Assembly: GCA_023662705.1 (NCBI GenBank)
Contig: JAMPIM010000005.1
Location: forward strand, 3,351-67,350
Length of the DNA stretch: 64,000 bases
Source of the DNA: Candidatus Gastranaerophilales bacterium
GTDB taxonomy: Bacteria > Cyanobacteriota > Vampirovibrionia > Gastranaerophilales > Gastranaerophilaceae
Direction of reading: 5' to 3'
The notes under the pieces are model-generated. The model was not told the DNA's origin, did not search any database, and was given only the letters and a program-made list of their open reading frames with translations. How positions within the stretch are numbered: position 1 is the stretch's first letter; the number at the start of each line of letters is the position of its first letter. This document shows, piece by piece, positions 25,560 through 34,529 of this stretch. Made by a program: the position numbers and the translations under genes.

Positions 25560-27795
25560 ATTTATTCTCAATTTCTTCAAAATCTGTAGGTGTCATTCTA
25601 AGTTTCATATCTTTTATTCTTTGCTCAATCTTAGTAATATCAACTGTTTTACCTAATCTTTGCGCAAGATTTTTAGCTTTAAAATATTCTCTTAACCCTA
25701 ATTTATATTTATCAGGATAATTATAATAATAATCACCAAGTGCAATAGAAGTTTCCAACATATAGAACTCTTCATTAATAAATTCTGCACTGCTTTTTGC
25801 TTCCAATAAATATGCAAGCGCTTTTTCCGAATTTTCTTTTAAACAGATTTTAGCAAGATGAAACGCTGTATAATAAATTCCATCATAGTTATTATTACTT
25901 TTTTCTATTTCATAAGCTTTAACAAAACAGTTTTTCGCATCATCATAACTCTCGTTATCATAATAACAAGAAGCGAGATTTGAATAAGCCAAAGCTTGAT
26001 ATGGGGAATTTATTGCAATACATTTGTTATAATACTCAAACGCTGTGTCCAACTCATCTCTATCGTCATTTGCTAACGCAAATTTAAAATAAAGCTCCGC
26101 CAAAATCTCATTCTCAACATTTTCATCCAATGATTCCAATGCTTTTTTGTAATAAGAATATGAACCGTCAGGATTATTCATATCGGAATAAATATTCCCT
26201 AAAAGAATACATGCACTAACCATAAGTGATTGAGGTGTATCAACCGAATAAATAACCTTTTTAACAGTTTCAATTGCACGCTCGTGTTTATACATTTTAT
26301 AGTATAAATCTGTCATTTCATAGTGCAGATAAGTAAGATTAATAAGCTCATTATGCTGTATATAATACGTTTCAACAAGCTCATAATAATGACTTGATGA
26401 CGAATAATTTCCAATTTCTTTATAAAGTTTAGCCAATTTTGCACGAACCTCAACAAGACTCGGCAAATCCAACCCTTCAGCATCCAAAATTCTAAGATAA
26501 GCTTCGATTGCGTCAGTATATTTTTTATCCTGAGCAAGATTATTTGCTGATTCTATTTGTTTTGAAATACTTATTTCTGCTTCTGTTTTAGGAACTTCAA
26601 CCTCAGGAGGCTTTTCTTCTTTGATAACAGGTTGTGCAGTTTCTTTAATACCTTCTTGAATATTATGAATACAATTTGTATGATATTCGATTTCCGCACG
26701 CATTGCCTGACGTGAAATCAACAAAGCACGGTTTTTTAAAGCTTCTTTTAACTGTCCTTCATAAATCCCGATAATGTATTTATGCAGTTTAATTTCGGTT
26801 TTTTCAGGAATAGAAATATCAATATCCTGCAAGAAATAATCCTGAACATAGATTGTTTCATCTACCTGAAAAATCATCAAATTGGTTTTCAAATACTCTA
26901 TAGAAAATTCGTCATATAATTCAAAAACTGCAAGAGCATTGAATGAAAGTCCATGTCTTATTGTTCTTAAGAACCAGAAAAAATTTCTGATAGTTGTCGG
27001 AATAAGATTAATATAAGTAGCACCTAAATAAGAATCAAAACTCATTCCTGATTGGGCAAATTTTTGTAAAAACTCACTCAAATCAACTTTCATTGCCTGA
27101 ATAATTTTTACTGTCAAAGCTGTGTAATAATAGTATCCGCGCGTATATTTATAAAAATCTTCTAGAGTTCCTTCTGCTGCAACAATTTGATTCGAAGCTA
27201 AAAAATCTTTAAAAACTTCTTTTGTAAAAGCTTTTAAGAAAATTTTTCTGTCTTCACTTGCTCCTGACAGAACCTCGGTATTCATAGCACGTGTAGAAAC
27301 AATTATTTTAACATTTTCTTCTTTCAAAAGTTTTGAAAAACATTCAGAAACAAGAGCCTTATTCTCATCCAAAATATCATCCAACGAATGAAGAATAATC
27401 AAAAAAGGTTTTTTAATAGAAGAAATCTGCTGTTGAAATTTAACATTCAAAGTTGTAATCTTTGCATTCAGATTAATAGCTTTTGAAATAGAAAGATTGT
27501 CAATAATATCACTGAAAGCAAGCAGAATATCATCACAAACAGTTGCATTTTTACAATAATATTCGAGTTTAATAACATCTTTATTCAAAAACTCGGTAAT
27601 ATAGTTAATAAACTGGCGTTTACCCGTTCCCATAAACCCGTGAATATAAAGAAACTTTTCATCTGACGCAATAAAATCAATAGCTTTGAATATATCAGCA
27701 TAATTATTTTTAAGCAAAAAAGGGTTAATCTTATCGGAATTCGGTAAAATTATATTATCTTTTTCAAGAGAACTGTTCAGAAATTCATAATCCAT
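25549..27795 (-). CDS. P-loop ATPase with C-terminal TPR array (STAND-like)
   Basis: 748 aa. N-terminal NTPase: Walker A HGFMGTGKRQF near residues 52-62, Walker B-like PFLIILHSLDDIL near 130, sensor-like IIVSTRAMN. A winged-helix-like middle (residues about 280-400) and then a Pro/Glu linker lead to at least seven TPR units (YYKKALESLDE, AFEYYNKCIAINSPY, AKNCFVKAYEIEKS). This is the STAND architecture of signal-transducing ATPases; ligand unknown. The start ATG has TAAAAT 6 nt upstream and no ribosome site. Operon with rsmG downstream; divergent from queA. Confidence 0.78.
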   Translation of the reverse strand: MDYEFLNSSLEKDNIILPNSDKINPFLLKNNYADIFKAIDFIASDEKFLYIHGFMGTGKRQFINYITEFLNKDVIKLEYYCKNATVCDDILLAFSDIIDNLSISKAINLNAKITTLNVKFQQQISSIKKPFLIILHSLDDILDENKALVSECFSKLLKEENVKIIVSTRAMNTEVLSGASEDRKIFLKAFTKEVFKDFLASNQIVAAEGTLEDFYKYTRGYYYYTALTVKIIQAMKVDLSEFLQKFAQSGMSFDSYLGATYINLIPTTIRNFFWFLRTIRHGLSFNALAVFELYDEFSIEYLKTNLMIFQVDETIYVQDYFLQDIDISIPEKTEIKLHKYIIGIYEGQLKEALKNRALLISRQAMRAEIEYHTNCIHNIQEGIKETAQPVIKEEKPPEVEVPKTEAEISISKQIESANNLAQDKKYTDAIEAYLRILDAEGLDLPSLVEVRAKLAKLYKEIGNYSSSSHYYELVETYYIQHNELINLTYLHYEMTDLYYKMYKHERAIETVKKVIYSVDTPQSLMVSACILLGNIYSDMNNPDGSYSYYKKALESLDENVENEILAELYFKFALANDDRDELDTAFEYYNKCIAINSPYQALAYSNLASCYYDNESYDDAKNCFVKAYEIEKSNNNYDGIYYTAFHLAKICLKENSEKALAYLLEAKSSAEFINEEFYMLETSIALGDYYYNYPDKYKLGLREYFKAKNLAQRLGKTVDITKIEQRIKDMKLRMTPTDFEEIENKYGR

Positions 27796-27801
27796 ATAAT
27801 G

Positions 27802-27807
27802 ATTTTA
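27802..27807 (-). promoter_or_regulatory. -10 box, leaderless, P-loop/TPR gene
   Basis: TAAAAT on the minus strand, 6 nt before the ATG at 27795. It faces the queA promoter inside a 59-bp divergent gap. Confidence 0.5.
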
Positions 27808-27842
27808 AATGATATTGAGGCTTTTTGCAAACATGTTCGTGT

Positions 27843-27848
27843 TAAAAT
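27843..27848 (+). promoter_or_regulatory. -10 box, leaderless, queA
   Basis: TAAAAT ending 6 nt before the queA ATG; no Shine-Dalgarno in between. Confidence 0.5.
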
Positions 27849-27854
27849 AAAATT

Positions 27855-28898
27855 ATGCTAATATCAGAATTTGATTATGAATTGCCGGAAGAGCTGATTG
27901 CACAAAAACCGACAGAAAAACGCGAACAATCTAAAATGATGGTTCTAAATAGAACCAGTCATACTATTGAGCATAAAAATTTCTTTAATATAGTTGATTA
28001 TCTTGATGAAAACTGTATTTTGATACTCAACAACACAAAAGTTATGCCTGCACGTCTTTATGGTTATAAAGATACAGGCGCAAAAATTGAAATTTTCTTA
28101 CTTAAAGAAAAAGAAAACCACATCTGGGAAGTCCTAATCCGTCCATCAAAACGCGTAAAAGTCGGAACAACCGTAAAAATCAGTGATGAATTGTTAGTAG
28201 AAATTCTTGAGCCGTTGGAAGATGCAGGAAAATGGCTGGTAAAAATGGTTTATGAAGGTAATATTTTTGAAATATTACACAAAGTCGGAAATATTCCGCT
28301 TCCTCCATATATTGAACGTAAAATGGCTGATGATGAAATCAAAAAACTTGATTTTGAGCGTTATCAAACAGTTTATGCAAAAGACGAGGGCTCTGTTGCA
28401 GCACCGACAGCAGGTTTACATTTTACTCAGGATATTTTGGAACAGTTGAAAAACAAAGGTGTTAAAGTAGGTTATGTTACTCTGAATGTTGGAATAGGAA
28501 CTTTCCGCCCTGTTAAATGTGACAATATTTTAGATCACAAAATGGATTCTGAAAGTTTTGAAATCAGTGAAGAAACAGCAAACCTGATTAACCGCGCAAA
28601 AGTAGAAGGCAAAAAACTTGTAGCAGTAGGAACAACAACGGTTAGAACATTAGAAACTGCTTACAAACAGTTTGGCGAAATCAAAGCCTGCCGTTCAGCT
28701 TCCGAATTATTCATTTATCCTCCGTATGAATTCAAAGTAGTCGATAAATTAATCACAAATTTCCACTTGCCAAAATCAACATTGCTCCTGCTTGTAAGTG
28801 CTTTAGCAACTAAAGAATTCATTTTTGAAGCTTACGCAGAAGCTATAAAAAATAAATACCGTTTTTACAGCTACGGTGATTGTATGTTTATAAATTAA
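27855..28898 (+). CDS. queA: S-adenosylmethionine:tRNA ribosyltransferase-isomerase
   Basis: Transfers and isomerises ribose of SAM onto 7-aminomethyl-deazaguanine in tRNA to give epoxyqueuosine. Seen: FDYELPEELIAQKPTEKRE at the N-terminus, NNTKVMPARLYG, PLPPYIER, RYQTVYAKDEGSVAAPTAGLHFT and TTTVRTLE. 347 aa, complete. No other queuosine gene is adjacent. Confidence 0.95.
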   Translation: MLISEFDYELPEELIAQKPTEKREQSKMMVLNRTSHTIEHKNFFNIVDYLDENCILILNNTKVMPARLYGYKDTGAKIEIFLLKEKENHIWEVLIRPSKRVKVGTTVKISDELLVEILEPLEDAGKWLVKMVYEGNIFEILHKVGNIPLPPYIERKMADDEIKKLDFERYQTVYAKDEGSVAAPTAGLHFTQDILEQLKNKGVKVGYVTLNVGIGTFRPVKCDNILDHKMDSESFEISEETANLINRAKVEGKKLVAVGTTTVRTLETAYKQFGEIKACRSASELFIYPPYEFKVVDKLITNFHLPKSTLLLLVSALATKEFIFEAYAEAIKNKYRFYSYGDCMFIN

Positions 28899-28910
28899 TT
28901 TTACTTTCTT

Positions 28911-29138
28911 TTATATTCCTTTAACCAATTCATGCGGATAAACATTGAGAGCTTCTGCTATTACAAAAATCTGTGTTGTTGTAACACCATAAGCTTCGCC
29001 ATTTTCTATTCTTTTAAGATATTGGAGTCTTATACCTGTTTTTTGAGAAACTTGTTCTAATGATATCTCTTTTAGTTCTCTGATATATTTGATATTTTGA
29101 CCTAATATTTTAAATATTTGAATGTCTCTTTTATCCAT
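28911..29138 (-). CDS. XRE-family regulator, 75 aa
   Basis: Cro/C1-type HTH: LGQNIKYIRELKEISLEQVSQ, recognition helix RLQYLKRIENGEAYG, ending YPHELVKGI. Start at 29138 (MDKRDIQ) with GGAAAGG 5 nt upstream; reading further upstream would enter the palindromes. It diverges from an AbrB-like gene; the 85-bp gap holds two inverted repeats that are likely its operators. Confidence 0.75.
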   Translation of the reverse strand: MDKRDIQIFKILGQNIKYIRELKEISLEQVSQKTGIRLQYLKRIENGEAYGVTTTQIFVIAEALNVYPHELVKGI

Positions 29139-29153
29139 TTTAACCTTTCCAAT

Positions 29154-29172
29154 TACTTTCCTACGGAAAGTA
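29154..29172. promoter_or_regulatory. Palindromic operator candidate 1
   Basis: TACTTTCC-TAC-GGAAAGTA, perfect 8-bp arms with a 3-nt centre, in the gap between the divergent XRE and AbrB-like genes. Confidence 0.55.
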
Positions 29173-29176
29173 TACA

Positions 29177-29194
29177 ACAATGTCTATACATTGT
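29177..29194. promoter_or_regulatory. Palindromic operator candidate 2
   Basis: ACAATGT-CTAT-ACATTGT, perfect 7-bp arms. It is followed by two direct copies of TGTAAAGTA 10 bp apart (29192-29211). Confidence 0.5.
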
Positions 29195-29223
29195 AAAGTA
29201 TATGTAAAGTAAGAGGAATTTAG

Positions 29224-29385
29224 ATGAAAAAGAAATTATATAAAAGCGGCAATGCTTGGGCATTATTAATACAAAAAGCTTTTTTACAACTTCTTGATAT
29301 TGACCCTGAAGTTGATGAAGTTGAAATTGATATTACAGATAAAGTTTTGCATGTTAAAAAAGCAGAAAAATCAGGTGATGTATAA
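29224..29385 (+). CDS. AbrB/MazE-like small protein, 53 aa
   Basis: MKKKLYKSGNAWALLI starts like the swapped-hairpin (SpoVT-AbrB) DNA-binding domain of antitoxins such as MazE, then LDIDPEVDEVEID and a final strand VLHVKKAEK. AGAGG lies 7 nt ahead of ATG. A clear paralogue is at 37455 (shared KL-(K/R)-x-GN-x-WA and LD-(I/V)-x-PE-x-D), which supports coding. Each copy sits next to an XRE gene. No toxin gene is evident beside this copy, so a regulator rather than antitoxin role is equally possible. Confidence 0.65.
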   Translation: MKKKLYKSGNAWALLIQKAFLQLLDIDPEVDEVEIDITDKVLHVKKAEKSGDV

Positions 29386-29428
29386 ATTTTTCTGTGCTAA
29401 ACTAAACACATAATACGAGGTAATATAA

Positions 29429-30691
29429 ATGTTAGACATTAAATTAATTAGAGAAAATCCTGAAAAGATTAACGAACTTTTGAAAAGAAGAAATCCTGAG
29501 TTATCAATTGACAAAGTTTTAGAAATTGATGCTGAAAGAAGAAAAATTCAGGCTCAAGCAGATGAGCTTAGAGCAAAAAGAAAATCCGAATCACAAAAAA
29601 TCGGTATGATGAAAAAGAACGGCGAAAATACTGACGCTATTCAAGAAGAAGTCCGTGTTCTTGGAGATGAAATAAAAGCTCTTGAAGAAAAACAGATTGA
29701 GTTTGATACTACTCAAAGAGATTTACTCTTAAGAATACCTAACATTCCTGATGAAACAACACCTATTGGAACATCAGAAGATGATAACCCTACTGTTAAA
29801 ACTTGGGGAGAACCTACAAAATTCGATTTTGAACCAAAGGCTCATTGGGATTTATGCGAAGAAAAAGGAATCGTTGATTTTGAACGCGGTGTAAAAATTT
29901 CTCAATCAAGATTCACTCTGTACAGAGGAAAAGGTGCTCGTCTTGAACGTGCTATTATCCAATTCTTCCTTGATTTACATACAGAAGAACACGGATATGA
30001 AGAAATTCTTCCTCCATTCATGGCAAACGCTAGAACTATGACAGGTACAGGTCAATTACCTAAATTCGCAGAAGACATGTACAAATGTGTGGATGAAGAT
30101 TTATACTTAATCCCTACAGCGGAAGTTCCTGTAACAAACATTTATCAGGAAGAAATCTTGTCAGAAGAAGATTTGCCGAAATATATGACTGCATACACTC
30201 CATGTTTCAGACGTGAAGCAGGTTCAGCAGGTAAAGATACAAGAGGTTTAATCCGTGTTCACCAGTTCAACAAAGTAGAAATGGTTAAGCTTACAACTCC
30301 TGAATCAAGTCCGGAAGAACACGAAAAACTAACTCAAAACGCTGAAAGATGTCTTGAATTATTAGGACTTCCATACAGAAGAGTTGCGCTTTGTACTGCT
30401 GATATCGGATTCAGCGCTAACAAATGTTTTGACTTAGAAGTATGGCTTCCTTCTTATAATACATACAAAGAAATCTCAAGCTGTTCAAACTTCGGCGACT
30501 ATCAGGCAAGACGTGCTAACATCAGATACAGAGACAAAGACGGCAAAGTAAAATTTGTTCATACTCTAAACGGTTCAGGTCTTGCAGTAGGAAGAACTTT
30601 TGCAGCGATTGTAGAAAACTTCCAGCAAGAAGATGGAACAATTATTATTCCTGAAGTATTAAGAAAATACACAGGATTTGACAGAATATAA
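29429..30691 (+). CDS. serS: Seryl-tRNA synthetase
   Basis: Class II aminoacyl-tRNA synthetase charging tRNA-Ser. N-terminal tRNA-binding coiled coil (residues about 30-105), then motif 2 FRREAGSAGKDTRGL and motif 3 GSGLAVGRTFAAIVENFQ; the Ser-binding TAEVP is present. 420 aa, complete. GAGG lies about 8 nt upstream of ATG. Followed directly by a terminator. Confidence 0.97.
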   Translation: MLDIKLIRENPEKINELLKRRNPELSIDKVLEIDAERRKIQAQADELRAKRKSESQKIGMMKKNGENTDAIQEEVRVLGDEIKALEEKQIEFDTTQRDLLLRIPNIPDETTPIGTSEDDNPTVKTWGEPTKFDFEPKAHWDLCEEKGIVDFERGVKISQSRFTLYRGKGARLERAIIQFFLDLHTEEHGYEEILPPFMANARTMTGTGQLPKFAEDMYKCVDEDLYLIPTAEVPVTNIYQEEILSEEDLPKYMTAYTPCFRREAGSAGKDTRGLIRVHQFNKVEMVKLTTPESSPEEHEKLTQNAERCLELLGLPYRRVALCTADIGFSANKCFDLEVWLPSYNTYKEISSCSNFGDYQARRANIRYRDKDGKVKFVHTLNGSGLAVGRTFAAIVENFQQEDGTIIIPEVLRKYTGFDRI

Positions 30692-30693
30692 AG

Positions 30694-30730
30694 TAAAAAA
30701 ATCCCGCTCCAAGACCGAGCGGGATTTTTA
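30694..30730 (+). terminator. serS intrinsic terminator
   Basis: ATCCCGCTC / GAGCGGGAT perfect 9-bp stem with 7-nt loop, preceded by A7 and followed by T5. Confidence 0.88.
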
Positions 30731-30751
30731 TTTACAATCTTAACAAATAAC

Positions 30752-30780
30752 TTGCATATAAAAATAACTTGCACTATACT
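30752..30780 (+). promoter_or_regulatory. Promoter of the SFKA-motif gene pair
   Basis: TTGCAT, 17-bp spacer, TATACT. AATAACTTGCA occurs twice here, 16 bp apart, spanning the -35 and spacer. Confidence 0.6.
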
Positions 30781-30824
30781 TACAAAAAACCAACACTCAA
30801 AGGGATATATTATAGGAGGTATTT

Positions 30825-31337
30825 ATGATTCAACCAATTAATGGTATTAATTATAGCAACAGAACAAGTTTTAAAGCTTATTATGACCCGACTTGTCCAA
30901 ATATACCTGCATCTATGAGAGAAAACTCAAAAGATATTATGGAGCACATGATAGACTCTGTAAAAGAAACTGTATTAAAAGGTTTACCTTCAAAAATGAA
31001 AAGTGTTGTCGAAGGTGAAAGCGGATTAAAAATATTAGATGCTAATAATTTATTAAATACAAAAACAGGTATGGCAGTCCATTTTACTCCTGATGGTATG
31101 CCTATAACTTATTCTACAACCAATAATGCCAGCGATGTAATACAAGATTCCGCTAATCAGGTTGACAAGGTATCAGACGGAATAACTCCGATTGACGGAA
31201 ACAATTTTCTTGATGGTAATGGTGATTTAACACATATTTTACAAAGCGGAGATCCTGTTACTATACCTCAAGTAGATATTCCTGATGATGGAGGAGTAAT
31301 AGATACTATTATAGACATAATTGATACAATTTCATAA
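30825..31337 (+). CDS. SFKA-motif hypothetical protein, 170 aa
   Basis: No family recognised. N-terminus MIQPINGINYSNRTSFKAYY carries the SFKA motif at residues 15-18. The rest is low in hydrophobic segments and ends in an acidic, Ile/Asp-rich tail (VDIPDDGGVIDTIIDIIDTI), suggesting a secreted or partner-binding protein. Excellent ribosome site GGAGG 5-6 nt before ATG. First gene of an operon with 31355; expressed from the promoter at 30752. Confidence 0.7.
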   Translation: MIQPINGINYSNRTSFKAYYDPTCPNIPASMRENSKDIMEHMIDSVKETVLKGLPSKMKSVVEGESGLKILDANNLLNTKTGMAVHFTPDGMPITYSTTNNASDVIQDSANQVDKVSDGITPIDGNNFLDGNGDLTHILQSGDPVTIPQVDIPDDGGVIDTIIDIIDTIS

Positions 31338-31354
31338 TAATTAAAGAGGTTACT

Positions 31355-32632
31355 ATGCAAGTTTCACTATCACAAAAACTAAATCAACCAATTTCAATAC
31401 AAAATTCCACTCAGTTGCAAACGTATAACAAACTCAAAGCCAATAATACCAAAGACAGTCTTTCATTTAAAAGCGGAGGAACAGGGTATTTAACATATTT
31501 AATTGCAAAAAATGGAATTAATGCAATTCAATCAGGAATTAAATCAAAAAAAATATATAATTTTAAACAAGAAATAAATGCCGTTTTATCAAATCCTCAA
31601 AATTCAAAAGTTGCTTTACCACATGTAATTACAGCGTTAAGCAAAACTCCAAGCGGAATAGACGAAACTTTTACTTACGGACTTTTAACAATAATGGGAA
31701 ATGATATTAATACAATACGCAATATGAAATATTTAGCATTAGATAAACTTTTCCCATTAACAGATGATAATGTTCCTATAAATACGGTAGCAAAAAAAGA
31801 ATTGATGAATTCACTTTTCAATGCAGGAGAATATCTTAGTGATGATTATATAAATGCATTTAGTTTACTTTCTGATAAACATTACAAACATTATAAAGAA
31901 GATTTTATAGAAAAAATTCTTTATCTTGATGCAGGTTATAAACCAACAAAAGAACCTGAACAATATATTTATAATTTAAGATTAGTACAATCTCTTGATA
32001 AAAATATTTATGGTGAATTTTTAGAATCTCATAAAACTCAAATAAACAACTTAAAACAGATTATTACAAACTTTGCAGCAACAAGGCTTGTTAGTAAAAA
32101 AAATGTTGCTTATCAAATGTACTGTCATGATTTTGATTATGCACATGAATTAACAAAATTTGGCAGACCTGCTGATTGGAAAGAAAGTTCTGAAGAAATA
32201 TTCTATAGTATTGTGCAACAATATGGCAATAATCCAACAGAACTTGCTAAAAAACTGAATATAGATAAAGAGTGTGTAGAAATTATCTTAAAGGACTTAA
32301 ATGCTTTGTATGCTGCTGAAAATACCTCTGATAAAGAAGAACAAATACGCATTCTTACAAACAGATTAGACGAAAAATACAACTCTGATTATAGAATAGG
32401 AATGCTTGATTACAGCAATGTTTCTTCAAGAATAAGAGATGAATTTGAAGATTCTGAACAAGCGGAAACTAAAAGAGCTGATATTTTGAATTTTATTAAG
32501 CGAACCAATATTGAAGAAGAACTTAAAGAAATATATAAATCTAAACTACAATCTCTTGATAGAAATGTAGAAAAAGCAAGCGATAATTATAACAGAAAAT
32601 ATGATAGAGAATTTTGGTCAGGTATGCCTTAA
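31355..32632 (+). CDS. SFKS-motif helical hypothetical protein, 425 aa
   Basis: No family recognised. N-terminus ends in NTKDSLSFKSGGTG (SFKS near residue 39), a variant of the SFKA motif. The remainder is predominantly alpha-helical and charged (AVLSNPQNSKVALPHVI, WKESSEEIFYSIVQQYG) with no membrane segment. AGAGG lies 6-7 nt before the ATG and only 17 bp separate it from the preceding SFKA gene, so the two are co-expressed and may act together. Confidence 0.7.
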   Translation: MQVSLSQKLNQPISIQNSTQLQTYNKLKANNTKDSLSFKSGGTGYLTYLIAKNGINAIQSGIKSKKIYNFKQEINAVLSNPQNSKVALPHVITALSKTPSGIDETFTYGLLTIMGNDINTIRNMKYLALDKLFPLTDDNVPINTVAKKELMNSLFNAGEYLSDDYINAFSLLSDKHYKHYKEDFIEKILYLDAGYKPTKEPEQYIYNLRLVQSLDKNIYGEFLESHKTQINNLKQIITNFAATRLVSKKNVAYQMYCHDFDYAHELTKFGRPADWKESSEEIFYSIVQQYGNNPTELAKKLNIDKECVEIILKDLNALYAAENTSDKEEQIRILTNRLDEKYNSDYRIGMLDYSNVSSRIRDEFEDSEQAETKRADILNFIKRTNIEEELKEIYKSKLQSLDRNVEKASDNYNRKYDREFWSGMP

Positions 32633-33057
32633 TAGGCTCTAATCAAAAATATCTTTATATCACTTTCCAATCGTTCGATTCTTTTAACATATTTGTAATC
32701 AGTGGGTGAATTAAGAATCAAAACAACTGCAGGTTTTTTACCTGTTAGTTTTGAGTAATAAAGTGATTGCCCGATTGATTCTGCCCATTTTTTAGCAAAA
32801 TCAAATTCGATTGCGTAATCTTTTGTCAAACAGTCAACTCTGGTCATATCCCAAAGAACAGCTTCTTTACGCCCAAAATCAGGAGTACACCACTGGTCTT
32901 GATAATAACTTTCAACCTGATTTGGCATCATTGTCTGCTCATCATACCATTTTGTCGGAACATAATTTAGTCCGAAATAATAAATACCCGTTGCCATTAG
33001 AATAAAAGTTATCAGAAAATGAATAGTTTTATTACTACTCTTTTTCTTTCTAGCCAT
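32629..33057 (-). CDS. Membrane-anchored protein with PD-(D/E)XK-like domain
   Basis: 142 aa. Lys-rich N-terminus then one signal-anchor helix (about residues 13-30). The outer part reads RVDCLTKDYAIEFDFAKKWAESIGQSLYYSKLTG followed by KKPAVVLIL in two parts, a pattern like restriction-endonuclease-fold domains (D ... ExD ... K ... Q). Only the fold is proposed; activity is unknown. Its start overlaps the end of the decarboxylase gene upstream by 8 bp, and its stop overlaps the convergent 31355 gene by 4 bp. Confidence 0.6.
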   Translation of the reverse strand: MARKKKSSNKTIHFLITFILMATGIYYFGLNYVPTKWYDEQTMMPNQVESYYQDQWCTPDFGRKEAVLWDMTRVDCLTKDYAIEFDFAKKWAESIGQSLYYSKLTGKKPAVVLILNSPTDYKYVKRIERLESDIKIFLIRAY

Positions 33058-34486
33058 TCTTTACAACCTCTAAAGTTTTATAATCATTCAAATACGGCAA
33101 ATGCTCTTCCGTAATCAATTCACCCGGAAGCAAAATCGAAATCCCCGGAGGACATTCTGCAACAACTTCTGCCGAAATTCTGCCGATTGCGTCTTCTTTT
33201 GCTATAACTTCTTTATCAGCATAATAAGCATCACGAAGACTCATCATAATTTTTGGCTCTAACATTGGCATGTGTTTTCTGTTTTCCAGATAACAAATAT
33301 CCATATAATTATCACGCGCAATTTTTTCCAAACAATCAGCAAGATATTTGAAATCAGAGCGTTTATTTCCGAGATTACAAAGAATCAAAACCCCGATATC
33401 GGAAGCTGATTCAACTTCTATATTAAAATCAATTTCTAAGATTGATTCAAGTCTTTTTCCGGAAAGTCCGTCAATCTTAATAAACACTTTTGTTACATCA
33501 GTCATATAACCAAAGTCCGTTTTCAACTGATGAAGATTAGGGATATTATCTAATCTGGTTCTTAAATATTTTGCATTTTTAACGGTTCTGTCCAAAAGTG
33601 CCTGACCTGATTTTGACTGCAAAGTTGCTCTTGCTGCATCCAAACTTGCAAGCAATAATAGAGACGGGCTTGTTGTGTGTAAAAGTTTCAAAGCTTTTTC
33701 TACAGAATCAGGATTTATTAAAGAATCTTTTGCAATATGCAGCATTGAACTCTGCGACATACTTCCGCCTGTTTTGTGAAGCGAATGTACAACCGCGTCA
33801 GCGCCAAGTTTGAGTGCAGTTGTAGGAAGATGTTTATTAAAGTTCCATAAACATCCATGAGCCTCATCAACCACAAGTGGAACATTGTATTTTTTACAAA
33901 CTGCGCTGATTGATTTAATATCCGAAACAACGCCTTCATAAGTCGGATTAGTTATCCAAACCAAACCAACGTCATCGTTATTTTTCAAAATTTCTTCAAT
34001 CGTACTTGCCTGAATACTTCCCCAAATAGACCAATCGTCAATTCTTGATGGACAAATCCAAACAGGTTCTGCTCCAGAAATCATCAAACCTGTAAGAGCT
34101 GAGCGGTGGCAGTTACGATTAATAATAACTTTTTTACCTTTTTTGGTAAGAGCCATTCCTATAGCAAGATTACCCGCAGTCGAACCGTTCAGCAAAAAGA
34201 AAGTTTTTTGTGCACCAAAAGCTTCCGCCGCAAGTGCTTGAGCTGCACCAATAGGGCCTGTTGCAGGATGTAATGTTCCTAAATTATCAAACTCATCGGT
34301 TGTATCAATAGATAAAACTTTATCACCCACAAGTTTTTTAAAATCCTTAAACACAGCCTTGCCCTTTGTATGTCCCGGAATATGGAACTGATATGTAGGA
34401 TGTTCATAAGCTGTCTTTAGAGCTTCCACAATAGGAGCTTTAATCTTTTCTTGTACTTCGCGATTTGTTCTGGTAAATTTTGCCAT
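33050..34486 (-). CDS. Orn/Lys/Arg decarboxylase, class III-fold
   Basis: PLP-dependent amino-acid decarboxylase, probably arginine or lysine, for polyamine synthesis. Seen: FHIPGHTKGKAV, TDEFDNLGTLH, FLLNGSTAGNLA, VVDEAHGC (PLP-ring Asp and His) and HSLHKTGGSMSQSS with the Schiff-base Lys; C-terminal domain ends ECPPGISILLPGE. 478 aa fits the SpeA-like (biosynthetic) short group. Substrate cannot be told from sequence alone. No ribosome site; TATTAT lies about 11 nt before the start, so the leader is at most a few nt. Confidence 0.85.
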   Translation of the reverse strand: MAKFTRTNREVQEKIKAPIVEALKTAYEHPTYQFHIPGHTKGKAVFKDFKKLVGDKVLSIDTTDEFDNLGTLHPATGPIGAAQALAAEAFGAQKTFFLLNGSTAGNLAIGMALTKKGKKVIINRNCHRSALTGLMISGAEPVWICPSRIDDWSIWGSIQASTIEEILKNNDDVGLVWITNPTYEGVVSDIKSISAVCKKYNVPLVVDEAHGCLWNFNKHLPTTALKLGADAVVHSLHKTGGSMSQSSMLHIAKDSLINPDSVEKALKLLHTTSPSLLLLASLDAARATLQSKSGQALLDRTVKNAKYLRTRLDNIPNLHQLKTDFGYMTDVTKVFIKIDGLSGKRLESILEIDFNIEVESASDIGVLILCNLGNKRSDFKYLADCLEKIARDNYMDICYLENRKHMPMLEPKIMMSLRDAYYADKEVIAKEDAIGRISAEVVAECPPGISILLPGELITEEHLPYLNDYKTLEVVKNG

Positions 34487-34529
34487 AGTACCATGTATAA
34501 TACTCTAAAATAAAAAAATTTGCTATTTT

